A DNA stretch of 64,000 nt from Virgibacillus sp. MSP4-1 (lineage in GTDB: Bacteria > Bacillota > Bacilli > Bacillales > Alkalibacillaceae). Where the stretch lies: positions 682,001-746,000 of the forward strand of contig NZ_CP048021.1 of assembly GCF_010092505.1 (NCBI RefSeq), in the 5' to 3' direction. The notes under the pieces were generated by a model that searched no databases, was not told the DNA's origin, and saw only the letters and a list, made by a program, of their open reading frames with translations. Below are positions 50,369-60,896 of this stretch, one piece after another (position 1 is the stretch's first letter; each line of letters opens with the position of its first letter). Made by a program: the position numbers and the translations under genes.

Positions 50369-50805
50369 AGTTTTAAAGATAAGGTCAAGCCGTCATACTC
50401 CTGCTTCAAGTTTTGAGGGTACCCATACAAGACTACGTGGCGAAAAAAACTTAACGATGGACGTTTCACTTTTTCTGTATTATTCGTAAATTATAACAGT
50501 TGAACACTTAAAGTAATACAGTTTGGCTAAAAATTGATACAGAACACCATGTATGCATATGTGTTATAAAACACTAAAAACACGCTATTTGAAAAGATTT
50601 TATGGAAACAAATTAAATGTTTGACGTATAAATAACTTTGAGCTAAACTCAAATTGTACTAATGAAAAGCACCTTTCATTGTGTAACAGTTTTATACTGA
50701 TCAGTTCTCAAATAATTGAGTACGAAAAATACAAAAATATTGAGTACTTCTCCTCAATTTTTGGGAAACCTAATGATGGAGATGATTTTTCAAACGAAAG
50801 GATAG
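50369..50805 (+). promoter_or_regulatory. pdhA leader region, about 430 bp
   Basis: A long AT-rich gap. It holds an R3-like fragment at 50455-50475, two copies of ATTGAGTAC (50715-50723 and 50739-50747, 24 bp apart) and a small hairpin ATTGAG...CTCAAT at 50740-50763 followed by TTTTT, about 40 bases before the start. The hairpin could attenuate transcription, and the direct repeats could bind a regulator. No frame with a good site was seen. Confidence 0.45.
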
Positions 50806-51900
<1,095 letters not shown>

Positions 51901-51903
51901 ATC

Positions 51904-52881
51904 ATGGCACAAATGACGATGATTCAAGCGATAACTGATGCTATGCGTACGGAATTAAAAAATGACGAAAACGTATTAGTTTTCGGTGAAGACGTCGGTC
52001 AAAACGGCGGTGTGTTCCGTGCAACTGAAGGTTTGCAGAAAGAATTTGGCGAAGATCGTGTATTTGATACGCCGCTTGCAGAGTCCGGAATAATTGGTAT
52101 GTCTGTAGGTCTATCGACACAAGGTTTCCGTCCTGTGCCTGAAATCCAATTCTTTGGCTTCGTCTATGAGGCAATGGATGCGATTAATGGTCAGGCAGCC
52201 CGTATGCGTTACCGTACAGGTGATACCAAAAACGCACCGATCACGATTCGTTCTCCATTTGGCGGCGGCGTTCACACACCTGAGCTGCACGCAGACAGCT
52301 TAGAGGGTCTTATTGCCCAGCAACCAGGTGTGCGGGTAGTTATACCATCTACACCTTATGATGCGAAAGGTTTGTTAATTTCATCCATTCGCAATAACGA
52401 CCCTGTTGTTTACTTAGAGCACATGAAGCTTTATCGTTCTTTCCGCGGAGAAGTTCCTGAAGAGGAATACACGGTTGATTTAGATAAAGCGGATGTAAAG
52501 CGCGAAGGCTCAGATCTTACACTTATTGCTTATGGTGCAATGGTACACTCTGCCTTAAAAGCTGCAGAAGAGCTTGAAAATGAAGGCATTAGCGCTGAGG
52601 TTATTGACCTTCGTACGGTAAGTCCGGTCGATTACGAGACGATTCTTGAATCTGTGAAGAAAACCAATCGTGTTGTAATGGTTCAGGAAGCACAGCGTCA
52701 GGCAGGAATTGGCGGACAGGTCATGTCTGAGATTCAGGAACGTGCTATCCTGCACTTAGAGGCTCCTGTATTAAGAGTTGCGGCTCCAGATACCGTATAT
52801 CCATTTACAGCAGCAGAAGAGGTATGGTTACCAAATCATCAGGACATTATTGAAAAGGCAAAAGAAGCGATTAACTTTTAA
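51904..52881 (+). CDS. pdhB: pyruvate dehydrogenase E1 beta subunit
   Basis: A 325-aa E1 beta protein: [59 protein letters not shown]-like core, and the C-terminal transketolase domain with [10 protein letters not shown]. Three bases separate it from pdhA. AAGGAG lies before ATG 51904. Confidence 0.95.
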   Translation: MAQMTMIQAITDAMRTELKNDENVLVFGEDVGQNGGVFRATEGLQKEFGEDRVFDTPLAESGIIGMSVGLSTQGFRPVPEIQFFGFVYEAMDAINGQAARMRYRTGDTKNAPITIRSPFGGGVHTPELHADSLEGLIAQQPGVRVVIPSTPYDAKGLLISSIRNNDPVVYLEHMKLYRSFRGEVPEEEYTVDLDKADVKREGSDLTLIAYGAMVHSALKAAEELENEGISAEVIDLRTVSPVDYETILESVKKTNRVVMVQEAQRQAGIGGQVMSEIQERAILHLEAPVLRVAAPDTVYPFTAAEEVWLPNHQDIIEKAKEAINF

Positions 52882-52905
52882 TAGATTGAATAGGAGGGAA
52901 CTCTA

Positions 52906-54171
52906 GTGGCCTTTAATTTCAAACTTCCAGACATTGGTGAAGGTATACACGAAGGTGAAATTGTTAAATGGTTTGTGAAACCAGGAGACGAAGTAAAAGA
53001 AGATGATGTACTTTGTGAGGTACAAAACGATAAATCTGTTGTAGAAATCCCATCCCCTGTTGACGGAACAGTTACAGACGTAAAAGTAGACGAAGGTCAA
53101 GTAGCCACCGTAGGCGATACACTAATCGTGTTTGACGCTGAAGGTTATGATGAAGAGCCGGATACAGGTGGAGGCGAAGAAGCCCCTAAAGAAGACGTGC
53201 AGGAAGAAACGAAGGAACAGCCTGCACAAGCAGATGAACAGGAAGCTGCAGAAGGCGGACGTGTAATCGCTATGCCATCTGTACGTAAATATGCCCGTGA
53301 CAAGGGCGTAAACATTCAGCAAGTTAGCGGTTCCGGTAAAAATAATCGTGTGCTGAAAGAAGATATTGACCGTTTCCTTAGCGGTGACCAGGCAGACACT
53401 GCTCAAGCGGCTGAAACCGAAGAGCCAGCAGCTGCAGCAGGTGCACAGCCAGTGGCAACAGAAGGACAATATCCGGAAACTCGCGAAAAAATGAGCGGAA
53501 TCCGTCGTTCTATTGCCAAAGCTATGGTAAAATCGAAACAGACTGCACCGCATGTTACACTTATGGATGATGTGGATGTAACAGAACTTGTTGCACACCG
53601 TAAGAAATTCAAGCAAGCGGCATTAGACCAGGATATTAAACTTACCTATCTTCCATATGTCGTAAGAGCTCTTGTTTCAACGTTGAAGAAATATCCAGCA
53701 TTGAATACATCCATTGATGATGAAACCGATGAAATCGTTCATAAGCATTACTACAACATTGGTATTGCAGCAGATACAGACAAAGGACTTCTTGTTCCTG
53801 TTGTCAAAGATGCTGACCGTAAGTCCATCTTTGAAACTTCTGCAGAAATCAATGAATTGGCAGGCAAAGCTCGTGATGGCAAACTGGCACCAGACGAAAT
53901 GAAAGGTGCATCATGTACAATTACTAACATTGGTTCTGCTGGCGGACAGTGGTTCACTCCAGTTATCAATCATCCAGAGGTAGCAATCCTTGGAATTGGC
54001 CGAATCGCTGAAAAACCAGTGGTACGCGATGGGGAAGTGGTTGTAGCTCCAGTATTAGCATTGTCATTAAGCTTTGACCACCGTATCATTGACGGTGCAA
54101 CTGCTCAAGAAGCGTTGAACCATGTTAAACGCTTGTTGAATGATCCACAATTAATCATGATGGAGGCGTAA
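52906..54171 (+). CDS. pdhC: dihydrolipoamide acetyltransferase (E2)
   Basis: A 421-aa E2: one lipoyl domain with Lys43 in [10 protein letters not shown], an acidic/Gln linker (about 85-115), the E3-binding domain ([14 protein letters not shown], about 124-160), an Ala/Pro linker, and the catalytic CAT domain with [10 protein letters not shown]. It moves the acetyl group to CoA and forms the core of the complex. GTG 52906 follows GGAGGG. Only one lipoyl domain, typical of Bacillus. Confidence 0.95.
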   Translation: MAFNFKLPDIGEGIHEGEIVKWFVKPGDEVKEDDVLCEVQNDKSVVEIPSPVDGTVTDVKVDEGQVATVGDTLIVFDAEGYDEEPDTGGGEEAPKEDVQEETKEQPAQADEQEAAEGGRVIAMPSVRKYARDKGVNIQQVSGSGKNNRVLKEDIDRFLSGDQADTAQAAETEEPAAAAGAQPVATEGQYPETREKMSGIRRSIAKAMVKSKQTAPHVTLMDDVDVTELVAHRKKFKQAALDQDIKLTYLPYVVRALVSTLKKYPALNTSIDDETDEIVHKHYYNIGIAADTDKGLLVPVVKDADRKSIFETSAEINELAGKARDGKLAPDEMKGASCTITNIGSAGGQWFTPVINHPEVAILGIGRIAEKPVVRDGEVVVAPVLALSLSFDHRIIDGATAQEALNHVKRLLNDPQLIMMEA

Positions 54172-54175
54172 TATT

Positions 54176-55585
54176 ATGGTAGTAGGAGATTTTCCAGTTG
54201 AAGTAGACACACTTGTCGTAGGAGCAGGCCCGGGCGGATACGTTGCAGCTATCCGTGCTGCTCAAATGGGCCAAAAAGTTACGATTGCCGACAAAGGCGA
54301 TCTTGGCGGGGTATGTTTAAACGTTGGCTGTATCCCATCCAAAGCCTTAATTTCTGCAGCTCATCGTTATGAAAATGCCAATCATTCCGATGATATGGGA
54401 ATTACGGCAGAAAATGTGTCTGTAGACTTTTCAAAAGTTCAAAAGTGGAAGTCCGGTGTTGTTCATAAGCTTACCAGTGGTGTTGAAGGCCTACTTAAAG
54501 CAAACAAAGTGGATATTGTAAAAGGTGAAGTTTACTTTGTTGATCAAAACACAGCAAAAATTATGGATGAGAAAAATTCACAGACCTATAAGTTCAACAA
54601 TTGCATTATTGCAACTGGATCCCGTCCAATTGAGCTTAAACCATTCCCATACTCTGACCGTGTATTAGATTCTACCGGAGCCCTAAATCTTTCCGAGATT
54701 CCGGAAAAATTAGTCGTTATCGGTGGAGGTTACATCGGTTCTGAGCTTGGTACCGCTTATGCAAACTTTGGTACAGAAGTTACTGTTCTTGAAGGTACCG
54801 ATGACATCCTTGGCGGTTTTGATAAGTCCATGACTTCTATTGTAAAACGTCGCCTGAAGAAGAAAGGTGTAAACGTCATTACAAATGCTATGGCACAAGG
54901 CGTTGAAGAAAAGAAAGATGGTGTAACGGTTAAATATGAAGTAAAAGGAAAAGAAGAAACCGTTGATGCTGACTATGTACTTGTTACCGTCGGCCGTCGT
55001 CCAAATACAGACGAACTTGGTTTAGAGCAAGCAGGTGTGGAATTGACGGATAAAGGCCTTATTAAAATTGATAAGCAGTGCCGGACCAATGTATCCAACA
55101 TCTATGCTATTGGGGACATTGTTGAAGGACCACCACTTGCTCATAAAGCATCCTATGAAGGTAAAATTGCCGCAGAAGCCATCAGTGGTGAAGCATCCGA
55201 GATTGATTACATGGGTATCCCAGCTGTAGCCTTTACTGATCCTGAGCTTGCAAGCGTTGGTTATACAGAGGACGCTGCAAAAGAGGATGGCTATGATGTA
55301 AAAGTAGCGAAGTTCCCATATGCAGCAAATGGTCGTGCTTTATCTCTGAATGATACAGACGGATTTGTTCAGCTTGTCACTCGTAAAGAGGACGGTCTTG
55401 TCATCGGCGGACAAGTAGCAGGTGCAAATGCAAGTGATGTTATTGCTGAAATTGGCCTTGCTATTGAAGCAGGCATGACTGCAGAAGATATTTCTCTGAC
55501 CATTCATGCACACCCAACATTGGGCGAGATGACTATGGAAGCTTCTGAAGTTGCGCTTGGCATGCCAATCCACGTACCAAAATAA
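54176..55585 (+). CDS. pdhD: dihydrolipoyl dehydrogenase (E3)
   Basis: A 469-aa flavoprotein: [14 protein letters not shown] (FAD), redox Cys47 and Cys52 in [25 protein letters not shown] (NAD) and the C-terminal HAHPTLGE with the catalytic His-Glu pair. It reoxidises the lipoyl arm of PdhC. Four bases separate it from pdhC. Terminator follows. Confidence 0.95.
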   Translation: MVVGDFPVEVDTLVVGAGPGGYVAAIRAAQMGQKVTIADKGDLGGVCLNVGCIPSKALISAAHRYENANHSDDMGITAENVSVDFSKVQKWKSGVVHKLTSGVEGLLKANKVDIVKGEVYFVDQNTAKIMDEKNSQTYKFNNCIIATGSRPIELKPFPYSDRVLDSTGALNLSEIPEKLVVIGGGYIGSELGTAYANFGTEVTVLEGTDDILGGFDKSMTSIVKRRLKKKGVNVITNAMAQGVEEKKDGVTVKYEVKGKEETVDADYVLVTVGRRPNTDELGLEQAGVELTDKGLIKIDKQCRTNVSNIYAIGDIVEGPPLAHKASYEGKIAAEAISGEASEIDYMGIPAVAFTDPELASVGYTEDAAKEDGYDVKVAKFPYAANGRALSLNDTDGFVQLVTRKEDGLVIGGQVAGANASDVIAEIGLAIEAGMTAEDISLTIHAHPTLGEMTMEASEVALGMPIHVPK

Positions 55586-55597
55586 AGAGGATAATTT

Positions 55598-55632
55598 TTA
55601 AAAGCTGTTCCTTTTGGAGCAGCTTTTTTAAT
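55598..55632 (+). terminator. terminator of the pdh operon
   Basis: AAAGCTGTTCC and GGAGCAGCTTT pair around TTTT and a T-run follows. Confidence 0.85.
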
Positions 55633-55643
55633 GCATGACTCTG

Positions 55644-55699
55644 TCCACGGAATGGCTTTGGCTTATATCCGCCTTGACTTAGGAGCCGTAACTGGACAA
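55644..55699. repeat. R1 fragment, sub-type B
   Basis: CCACGGAATGGCTTTGGCTT...GAGCCGTAACTGGACAA corresponds to the end half of an R1 unit in reverse orientation. It is joined directly to an R2 fragment at 55700. Confidence 0.75.
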
Positions 55700-55843
55700 G
55701 TGCGATAGCGCGAGGAGGCTCACCAGCCGCCCACGGCAAAGAAGACACTATGAAAAACGACCTTAAGGAGTTTGAATAGATGTCGCATTTGTGCCCTTGG
55801 GTGAAAGCGCAGCATATTCCCGTAGCGGCGACATAGCACACAT
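55700..55843. repeat. R2 fragment, decayed
   Basis: GCGATAGCGCGAGGAGGCTC, ACCAGCCGCCCACGG and CATATTCCCGTAGCGGCGAC match interior parts of R2a at 35864-35925. The inverted ends are lost. The rest of the gap to 56023 is AT-rich and shows no gene. Confidence 0.65.
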
Positions 55844-56038
55844 TCTAAAGCTTTGATTTTATTCACATGATAAAACTCATCTTGATTCAGAACAATCTAG
55901 CTGTATTTTAAGGATTTTATCTATAACTCATGAACTATCTAAATGTCAGTCTAAAATCCATTCAGCTTTTTCCCATATTTTGTTCCTCTGGTTCATAAAC
56001 ATATAGTACAGGAAATTGATTCGATGAGGATGATAGGG

Positions 56039-56278
56039 ATGTATAAATGGACGTTTTTACAGCTCCTGATCATTTTATGGAGTGTATACATATTGACAAC
56101 CTACCTGTCTGCTAAGGATCATCCGGTTGTGAATGTACTATTTTTTATCTGGTTTTTTGTTATAGCCTTTTATGGAGGAAAGTATTTTATTTCAAACTCT
56201 AAAATCCGACTGCTGTACATTGCGCTTGCATTTGGTGCTGTTTATGGTGGATACTGTCTCTGGCATCTCTTTACATAA
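56039..56278 (+). CDS. small membrane protein, about 79 aa
   Basis: Three membrane segments (about 5-22, 31-48, 58-75) and almost no soluble part. ATG 56039 is preferred, eight bases after GAGGA; ATG 56024 is an alternative in frame. No family recognised. It ends in a shared terminator with the convergent opuD. Confidence 0.55.
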   Translation: MYKWTFLQLLIILWSVYILTTYLSAKDHPVVNVLFFIWFFVIAFYGGKYFISNSKIRLLYIALAFGAVYGGYCLWHLFT

Positions 56279-56323
56279 AAAGACTCCCTTGTCCAGTAAA
56301 GGTCAAGGGAGTCTTTTTTATTA
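56276..56323. terminator. bidirectional terminator before opuD stop
   Basis: AAAAAGACTCCCTTG and CAAGGGAGTCTTTTT flank a 12-base loop; A-run and T-run on both sides. Confidence 0.9.
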
Positions 56324-57871
56324 TTCCTGCTTTGGAGGCTGGGCGTGCCTTTTTCGTCGCTGTAAAGGATAATACTTTGCTTCTTCATCAAATTCTTTCA
56401 GAAGAGCAAAGATCATCAGCAGCAACACAAAAGCAAATGGAAACGCGGCAATAATCGAAGCTGTCTGCAATGCTCCTAAGCCACCCTGCCATAGAAGGAC
56501 TGCAGCGGTTGCAGATATAATAATTCCCCAAATGAATTTCACCTTTTTCCCCGGGTTTAAATCACCATGGGTAGTCTGTGTTCCCAAGACAAAAGTTGCG
56601 GAATCCGCAGACGTAATGAAAAAAGTACTAATAAGCAAAATGGCCAGGGTTGACGTAATTACACTAATCGGGTAGTTCTGTAATACCTTAAATAAGGCGA
56701 TTTCATTTCCTTGTTCATTGATCACATTAATAATATCCATTCCCTGGTGATATTCAAGAGATATGGCGGAGCCGCCGAATACGGAAAACCATAGAGCACC
56801 AAAAAGGGTCGGTACTAACAGAACCCCGAGCACAAATTCCCGAACAGTTCTCCCTCTGGAGACACGGGCAATAAAAGTGCCGACAAATGGTGCCCAGGCA
56901 ATCCACCAGGCCCAATAGAAAATCGTCCAGTCCTGAACCCATGTACTATTCTCATCAAAAGGCGTCATTCGAAAACTCATGGAAGGAAGGTTTTGAACAT
57001 AGCTTCCTAAAGTGGTCGTAAATAAATCCATGATAAAGTTTGTCGGTGCTGCAAACAGCAGGAAAAACATGAGCAAAATGGCAAGGACAATATTTGTATT
57101 ACTGAGATATCTTATCCCTTTATCCAAACCTGTCATAGCTGAGAATAAAAATAATACAGTTACAATGGCTATGATAATCAGTTGTAAACCCATGCTAGTT
57201 TCGATGCCAGGAAACAAAAAGCCTATACCGCCATTAATCTGCTGGGCACCTAATCCAAGGGAGGTGGCTACACCGAAAATGGTGGCAAACACGGCAATAA
57301 AATTAACAGTTGTCCCCCATCCGCCTTTCATCTTATCTCCAAATAATGGCTCTAAAATACTGCTTACCAGACCAGGGGACTCTTTTCTAAATTGAAAGTA
57401 AGCAAGGGCTAAAGCAAGAATCGAGTAAATAGCCCAAGGATGCAGTCCCCAGTGAAAGAAGCTGTATCGCAAGGCCATTTTTGCTGTATCCTCTGTTTCT
57501 AATCCTACTTCAGGCGGATTATGAAAGTGGGAAATCGGCTCAGCCGCTCCCCAGAACACAAGCCCGATCCCCATACCTGCACTAAATAACATCGCAAACC
57601 AGGTAATATAAGGGTACTCAGGTTTGTCTGAATCTTTTCCGAGAACAATATTCCCGTACTTAGAGGCAATCAGGAAAATAGCAAAAATTAAAAAGGCTGT
57701 AGCTGATAGCAGGTAAAACCAGCCAAACTTATCAACCAGGAAGCCTTGAACATTAGATGTAACAATTTGTAAACTCCAGTCTCCTACCCAATCATTTGGC
57801 AAAACTCCCCAAACAATAAAGAGCAAAGAGACGACTAAACTGATATAAAATACTTTTGATACTTTACCCAT
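56321..57871 (-). CDS. opuD: BCCT-family glycine betaine transporter (OpuD-like)
   Basis: A 516-aa secondary carrier with 12 membrane helices. The BCCT signatures are present: FSAGMGIGLVFWGAAEPISHF, and WTIFYWAWWIAWAPFVGTFIARVSRGRT with the tryptophan box that binds the trimethylammonium group. GMGIG fits Na+-coupled betaine uptake. The short N-terminus and basic C-terminal tail (RRKRHAQPP) suggest osmotic activation control as in BetP/OpuD. A compatible-solute carrier fits a halotolerant host. Weak start context at ATG 57871 (GAGGAG nearby). Confidence 0.9.
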   Translation of the reverse strand: MGKVSKVFYISLVVSLLFIVWGVLPNDWVGDWSLQIVTSNVQGFLVDKFGWFYLLSATAFLIFAIFLIASKYGNIVLGKDSDKPEYPYITWFAMLFSAGMGIGLVFWGAAEPISHFHNPPEVGLETEDTAKMALRYSFFHWGLHPWAIYSILALALAYFQFRKESPGLVSSILEPLFGDKMKGGWGTTVNFIAVFATIFGVATSLGLGAQQINGGIGFLFPGIETSMGLQLIIIAIVTVLFLFSAMTGLDKGIRYLSNTNIVLAILLMFFLLFAAPTNFIMDLFTTTLGSYVQNLPSMSFRMTPFDENSTWVQDWTIFYWAWWIAWAPFVGTFIARVSRGRTVREFVLGVLLVPTLFGALWFSVFGGSAISLEYHQGMDIINVINEQGNEIALFKVLQNYPISVITSTLAILLISTFFITSADSATFVLGTQTTHGDLNPGKKVKFIWGIIISATAAVLLWQGGLGALQTASIIAAFPFAFVLLLMIFALLKEFDEEAKYYPLQRRKRHAQPPKQE

Positions 57872-57899
57872 AGCTGATTATCTCCTCTGCTGTTATTTA

Positions 57900-58955
57900 T
57901 TACTTATCTTCTTCAATTTTGTGTTCATTATGTGTCATTCGTTGAAGTTCTTCTAATATGCGATGTAAAAATAACAGCTCATACAGAACAATCGTCTGCG
58001 GTGGCAGGTGTTCAGCAGATTCAGCCTTTTTAATGTGTTCCTCCTTCCAATGCCAGAATTCATCATCTAATGTTTCAATCCTATTATAATGTGCTTCAGA
58101 AATCACGTGCTCAGGATCTTTCAAAATATCTGCAATCGATACAAAAATCTTATGTAAAAGCGTCTTTTCTTCTTCATTAAAAGCATTTTTCTTTAATTGT
58201 ACAAATTGTAAATTTCCCACATGATCGATCATTTGCTGTAAATAAGTTAATTTTTTTTGACAAAAGTGAAGCTGACGAAAAGCCTCCTTGGAGTATCGAT
58301 GGTATCTCCATTCTTCCCGCTGAAAGGCGATTAGCTGATACGTCTGATTAATCTCCCGGATGATCTGCTGGTAAAGGATACGGTTTCTCTGTTTACGGTT
58401 TTGCTTTTGATCAAGCACGAATTCACTAATGGTAAGATTTAATCGGGCTGCTTTTTCAAATAGCCGGTTCATGTTGTTATGTATTTTGTCCGTATAATCC
58501 GGTGGAAGTAAGAAAAAATTGACGCCTGTGGAGACGATAATCCCTATGGATGTGGTCGCTAATCGTACCAGAAAGGACTCAAATGAATTCCCCTGAAAGT
58601 CCGGGATCATCGCAATAGCTGTTAAGGTAGCCACAACGATTCCTTCATCCAGCTTTAGCTTATGACAAATGGCAATAGTCAACATAGCCGCAAGGGCGTA
58701 GGTAGCCGCACTCTTTCCAAATGCCGTATAAAAGGATACAGATAAAAACGCTCCAATAGCCGATGCCGGAAATCGAACCATCGCTTTTTTGATCGAATCA
58801 GCGGCTGTATGTTCAATCGTAACGATAGCCGTCATAACAGCGAATATGGCAGGAAACTGAAAAATTTGACAGATAAGTGCTGTTAGAAAAACGGATATAC
58901 CGGTTTTAATGGTTCTTCCGCCTATTGGAAAATGTTTCTTTATAGATGTGAGCAT
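57900..58955 (-). CDS. aromatic acid exporter (ArAE/FUSC) family membrane protein
   Basis: A 351-aa protein: N-terminal six-helix membrane domain (about 1-150; GISVFLTALICQIFQFPAIFAVMTAIVTIEHTAADSIK) and a cytoplasmic helical domain. This layout is the DUF939/FUSC-type half, related to AaeB p-hydroxybenzoate exporters. B. subtilis YqjA/YgaE are relatives of unknown substrate. GGAGG lies before ATG 58955. It lies 28 bases downstream of opuD on the same strand in transcription order before it, so they could share a transcript. Confidence 0.8.
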   Translation of the reverse strand: MLTSIKKHFPIGGRTIKTGISVFLTALICQIFQFPAIFAVMTAIVTIEHTAADSIKKAMVRFPASAIGAFLSVSFYTAFGKSAATYALAAMLTIAICHKLKLDEGIVVATLTAIAMIPDFQGNSFESFLVRLATTSIGIIVSTGVNFFLLPPDYTDKIHNNMNRLFEKAARLNLTISEFVLDQKQNRKQRNRILYQQIIREINQTYQLIAFQREEWRYHRYSKEAFRQLHFCQKKLTYLQQMIDHVGNLQFVQLKKNAFNEEEKTLLHKIFVSIADILKDPEHVISEAHYNRIETLDDEFWHWKEEHIKKAESAEHLPPQTIVLYELLFLHRILEELQRMTHNEHKIEEDK

Positions 58956-59122
58956 TTTTTAATTCCTCCAAGCTTGCCCTGTAAACTCTTGATGTCTTGT
59001 ATATCCAATCACCCTTAAATATAACATAATCTGAGTGAAATGAAATTCCATGCCCATGATCTATAGTATTTCCTGTATAATAAATTTAAGATTATTTTTT
59101 CACATCATATGGGAGGATGAAC

Positions 59123-60004
59123 ATGAAGAAATTTGCCATTTTTATGTGGCTTCTTATCTTATTGGGATTGGCGGCATGTAATACCAATGAAAGTGCAGAC
59201 GAGGAGAAAGAGAATAAAGAACAGGAGACCAATGAACAGCAGCAAAAGGAACAGGCTGAACAAAGAGAAGAACAACAAGATAAAGAAGCCCCTGCTAAAG
59301 AGGACGAGGGTACTGGCAATCCCCCGGACAATCCAGCAGAGAAAGAAGAACAGGATGAACCTGAAAATAAACAACCTCAGTATGAGATTTCCGACGTCTG
59401 GAGTGTAAAGCCAATCGTTGAAGGTGCGAATGAAAAGGTTGTCTTATTAACCTTTGATGATGCACCGGATGAGCATGCTGTGGAGATGGCAAAGACCCTG
59501 AAAAAAATGAATGCACCTGCTATTTTCTTTATCAACGGACATTTTATTGATACGGAAGAAGAACAGGGCAAACTGAAGGAAATTGCGAACATGGGATTTG
59601 CTATTGGAAACCATACGTATAATCATACGAAATTAGACGATGTCTCTAAGGAAAAGCAAAAGGAAGAAATAGTGAAATTAAATGATGTCATTGAGGAAGT
59701 TACAGGAGAGAGACCAGCATTTTTCCGGGCCCCTCATGGAGTAAATACAGAATATGCAAAACAAGTAGTAAAAGAAGAGGGAATGACCTTAATGAACTGG
59801 TCTTATGGGTATGATTTTAAGCAGGAGTATATGTCAGAAGAAGCCATCGCGGATATTATGGTTCATACAGAGCTATTATCCAATGGTGCCAATCTGTTAA
59901 TGCACGATAGAGAATGGACCGCTAAAGCCCTGGAGGAAATTGTAACAGGGCTACGGGAAAAAGGGTACGAAATGGTTGATCCTCAACTCATTAAGACCCC
60001 GTAG
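59123..60004 (+). CDS. lipoprotein polysaccharide deacetylase (NodB domain)
   Basis: A 293-aa protein: lipobox LAAC (Cys19), a Glu/Gln/Lys-rich linker (about 24-85), then a NodB domain with LLTFDDAPDEH (D112, D113), GNHTYNH (H164, H168) and FFRAPHG. The family removes acetyl groups from peptidoglycan or chitin-like sugars on the cell surface; here the enzyme would be tethered outside the membrane. ATG 59123 is preferred over 59117, which overlaps GGGAGG. Terminator follows. Confidence 0.9.
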   Translation: MKKFAIFMWLLILLGLAACNTNESADEEKENKEQETNEQQQKEQAEQREEQQDKEAPAKEDEGTGNPPDNPAEKEEQDEPENKQPQYEISDVWSVKPIVEGANEKVVLLTFDDAPDEHAVEMAKTLKKMNAPAIFFINGHFIDTEEEQGKLKEIANMGFAIGNHTYNHTKLDDVSKEKQKEEIVKLNDVIEEVTGERPAFFRAPHGVNTEYAKQVVKEEGMTLMNWSYGYDFKQEYMSEEAIADIMVHTELLSNGANLLMHDREWTAKALEEIVTGLREKGYEMVDPQLIKTP

Positions 60005-60006
60005 GA

Positions 60007-60051
60007 ACAAAACCCCTATGTCAGAGCAATTCTGACGCTGGGGTTTTTTTA
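60007..60051 (+). terminator. terminator after the deacetylase gene
   Basis: AAAACCCC with inner TCAGA/TCTGA pairs and GGGGTTTTTTT. Confidence 0.85.
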
Positions 60052-60070
60052 TGCAGGAATTCCTTTAAAT

Positions 60071-60451
60071 TTATTTACTCATTACTCTGCCGTTAAATAA
60101 TTGCAGTTTTCCCCCGGATTTTTTGCGGAAGAACTTTGCAAATTCATTAGCCTTGCTTTTATCTCCATGCGTGGCGGTGGATGGGAGGGTGATTTGTATT
60201 TTGCCGCCATCTTCATTCACCCCCATCAGTATAGCGTCATAACGATCAAGGGTTCCTTTTAATCTCAAATAGTGTCCCTGATCGTTTTCGTTTTCTTCAA
60301 TGATATATGGAAAGGCGTGATTTTCGTAATTCCAGTCCAGCTGTTGCCCCGTTTTTGTAGTCATCTCCTGATAATCATTCAGCCATTCCTTCACATTTTC
60401 CAGGGTTATGGAGTTGCTTTTATCTACATACACAAAGGAACTTCTACTCAA
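60071..60451 (-). CDS. DUF1885 family protein
   Basis: A 126-aa soluble protein: SRSSFVYVDKSNSITLENVKEWL, TGQQLDWNYENHAFPY, ATHGDKSKANEFAKF and KLQLFNGRVM, all segments of DUF1885 (B. subtilis relatives of unknown function). The frame extends to 60505, but TTG 60451 after AGGGGTGA is the better start. Monocistronic. Confidence 0.8.
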   Translation of the reverse strand: MSRSSFVYVDKSNSITLENVKEWLNDYQEMTTKTGQQLDWNYENHAFPYIIEENENDQGHYLRLKGTLDRYDAILMGVNEDGGKIQITLPSTATHGDKSKANEFAKFFRKKSGGKLQLFNGRVMSK

Positions 60452-60542
60452 ATTACTCACCCCTAAACATGGTATTTCTTTTATCTTATCATGAAAAGCG
60501 AACAAAAGACAGAATATTAAGATAATGGTTTAAACTACATAA

Positions 60543-60608
60543 AATGACATATAAAATGAAAATGTCATACTAATTGGGCTTGAAAAATATAATGTGACAT
60601 ATTAAAAT
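60543..60608 (+). promoter_or_regulatory. SR1 promoter with CcpN-like operators
   Basis: TTGAAA at 60580-60585 and TAAAAT at 60603-60608 are 17 bases apart. TGTGACATATT at 60593-60603 fits the CcpN site TRTGHYATAYW exactly and covers the spacer and first base of the -10. Two further copies with one mismatch, AATGACATATA (60543-60553) and AATGTCATACT (60561-60571), lie upstream. In B. subtilis SR1 is repressed by CcpN on glycolytic substrates. Confidence 0.7.
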
Positions 60609-60646
60609 AAACCCATAGTAATCATTACGTTAAGGAGCTGGTTTCG

Positions 60647-60760
60647 GTGATAGGTACCATTGTTTGTCAGGACTGCCAACGTGTGATTGATCATTTTGAA
60701 GACGAGAAAGTGACGACCCTGTACGGAAAAGGATGCGAATGTCATAACAAACGGAACTAA
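60647..60760 (+). CDS. sr1P: SR1P, GapA-binding peptide
   Basis: A 37-aa frame from GTG 60647, nine bases after AAGGAG. It reads MIGTIVCQDCQRVIDHFEDE, then KVTTLYGKGCECHNKR. The pattern MGTIVCQxC...HFEDEKxTxLYGKC..CxC follows B. subtilis SR1P, which binds GapA and aids RNase J1. Cys pairs (7, 10; 30, 32) suggest metal binding. rnjA is in this window. Confidence 0.85.
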   Translation: MIGTIVCQDCQRVIDHFEDEKVTTLYGKGCECHNKRN

Positions 60761-60767
60761 GAAAAGA

Positions 60768-60806
60768 TTTGAACTGTCCCTCACTTCTGATGGGCAGTTT
60801 TTTTTG
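60768..60806 (+). terminator. terminator of SR1
   Basis: AACTGTCCC and GGGCAGTT pair around an 11-base loop and are followed by TTTTTTTT. Confidence 0.85.
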
Positions 60807-60896
60807 CTTTTACCGAGAATAATGATCGGATTATCCGGGTTCACAAATGATGTTCTTATGATACGATGAAGAAAAGAAAAAGGGGAGGCGATTTAT

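Larger units (their letters stand above)
60616..60806 (+). ncRNA. SR1-like dual-function sRNA
   Basis: A transcript from the promoter at 60580-60608 to the terminator at 60770-60806 would be about 190 nt, close to B. subtilis SR1 (205 nt), which represses ahrC translation by pairing and also encodes SR1P. The start and end are inferred. Position downstream of the pdh region also matches. Confidence 0.65.
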
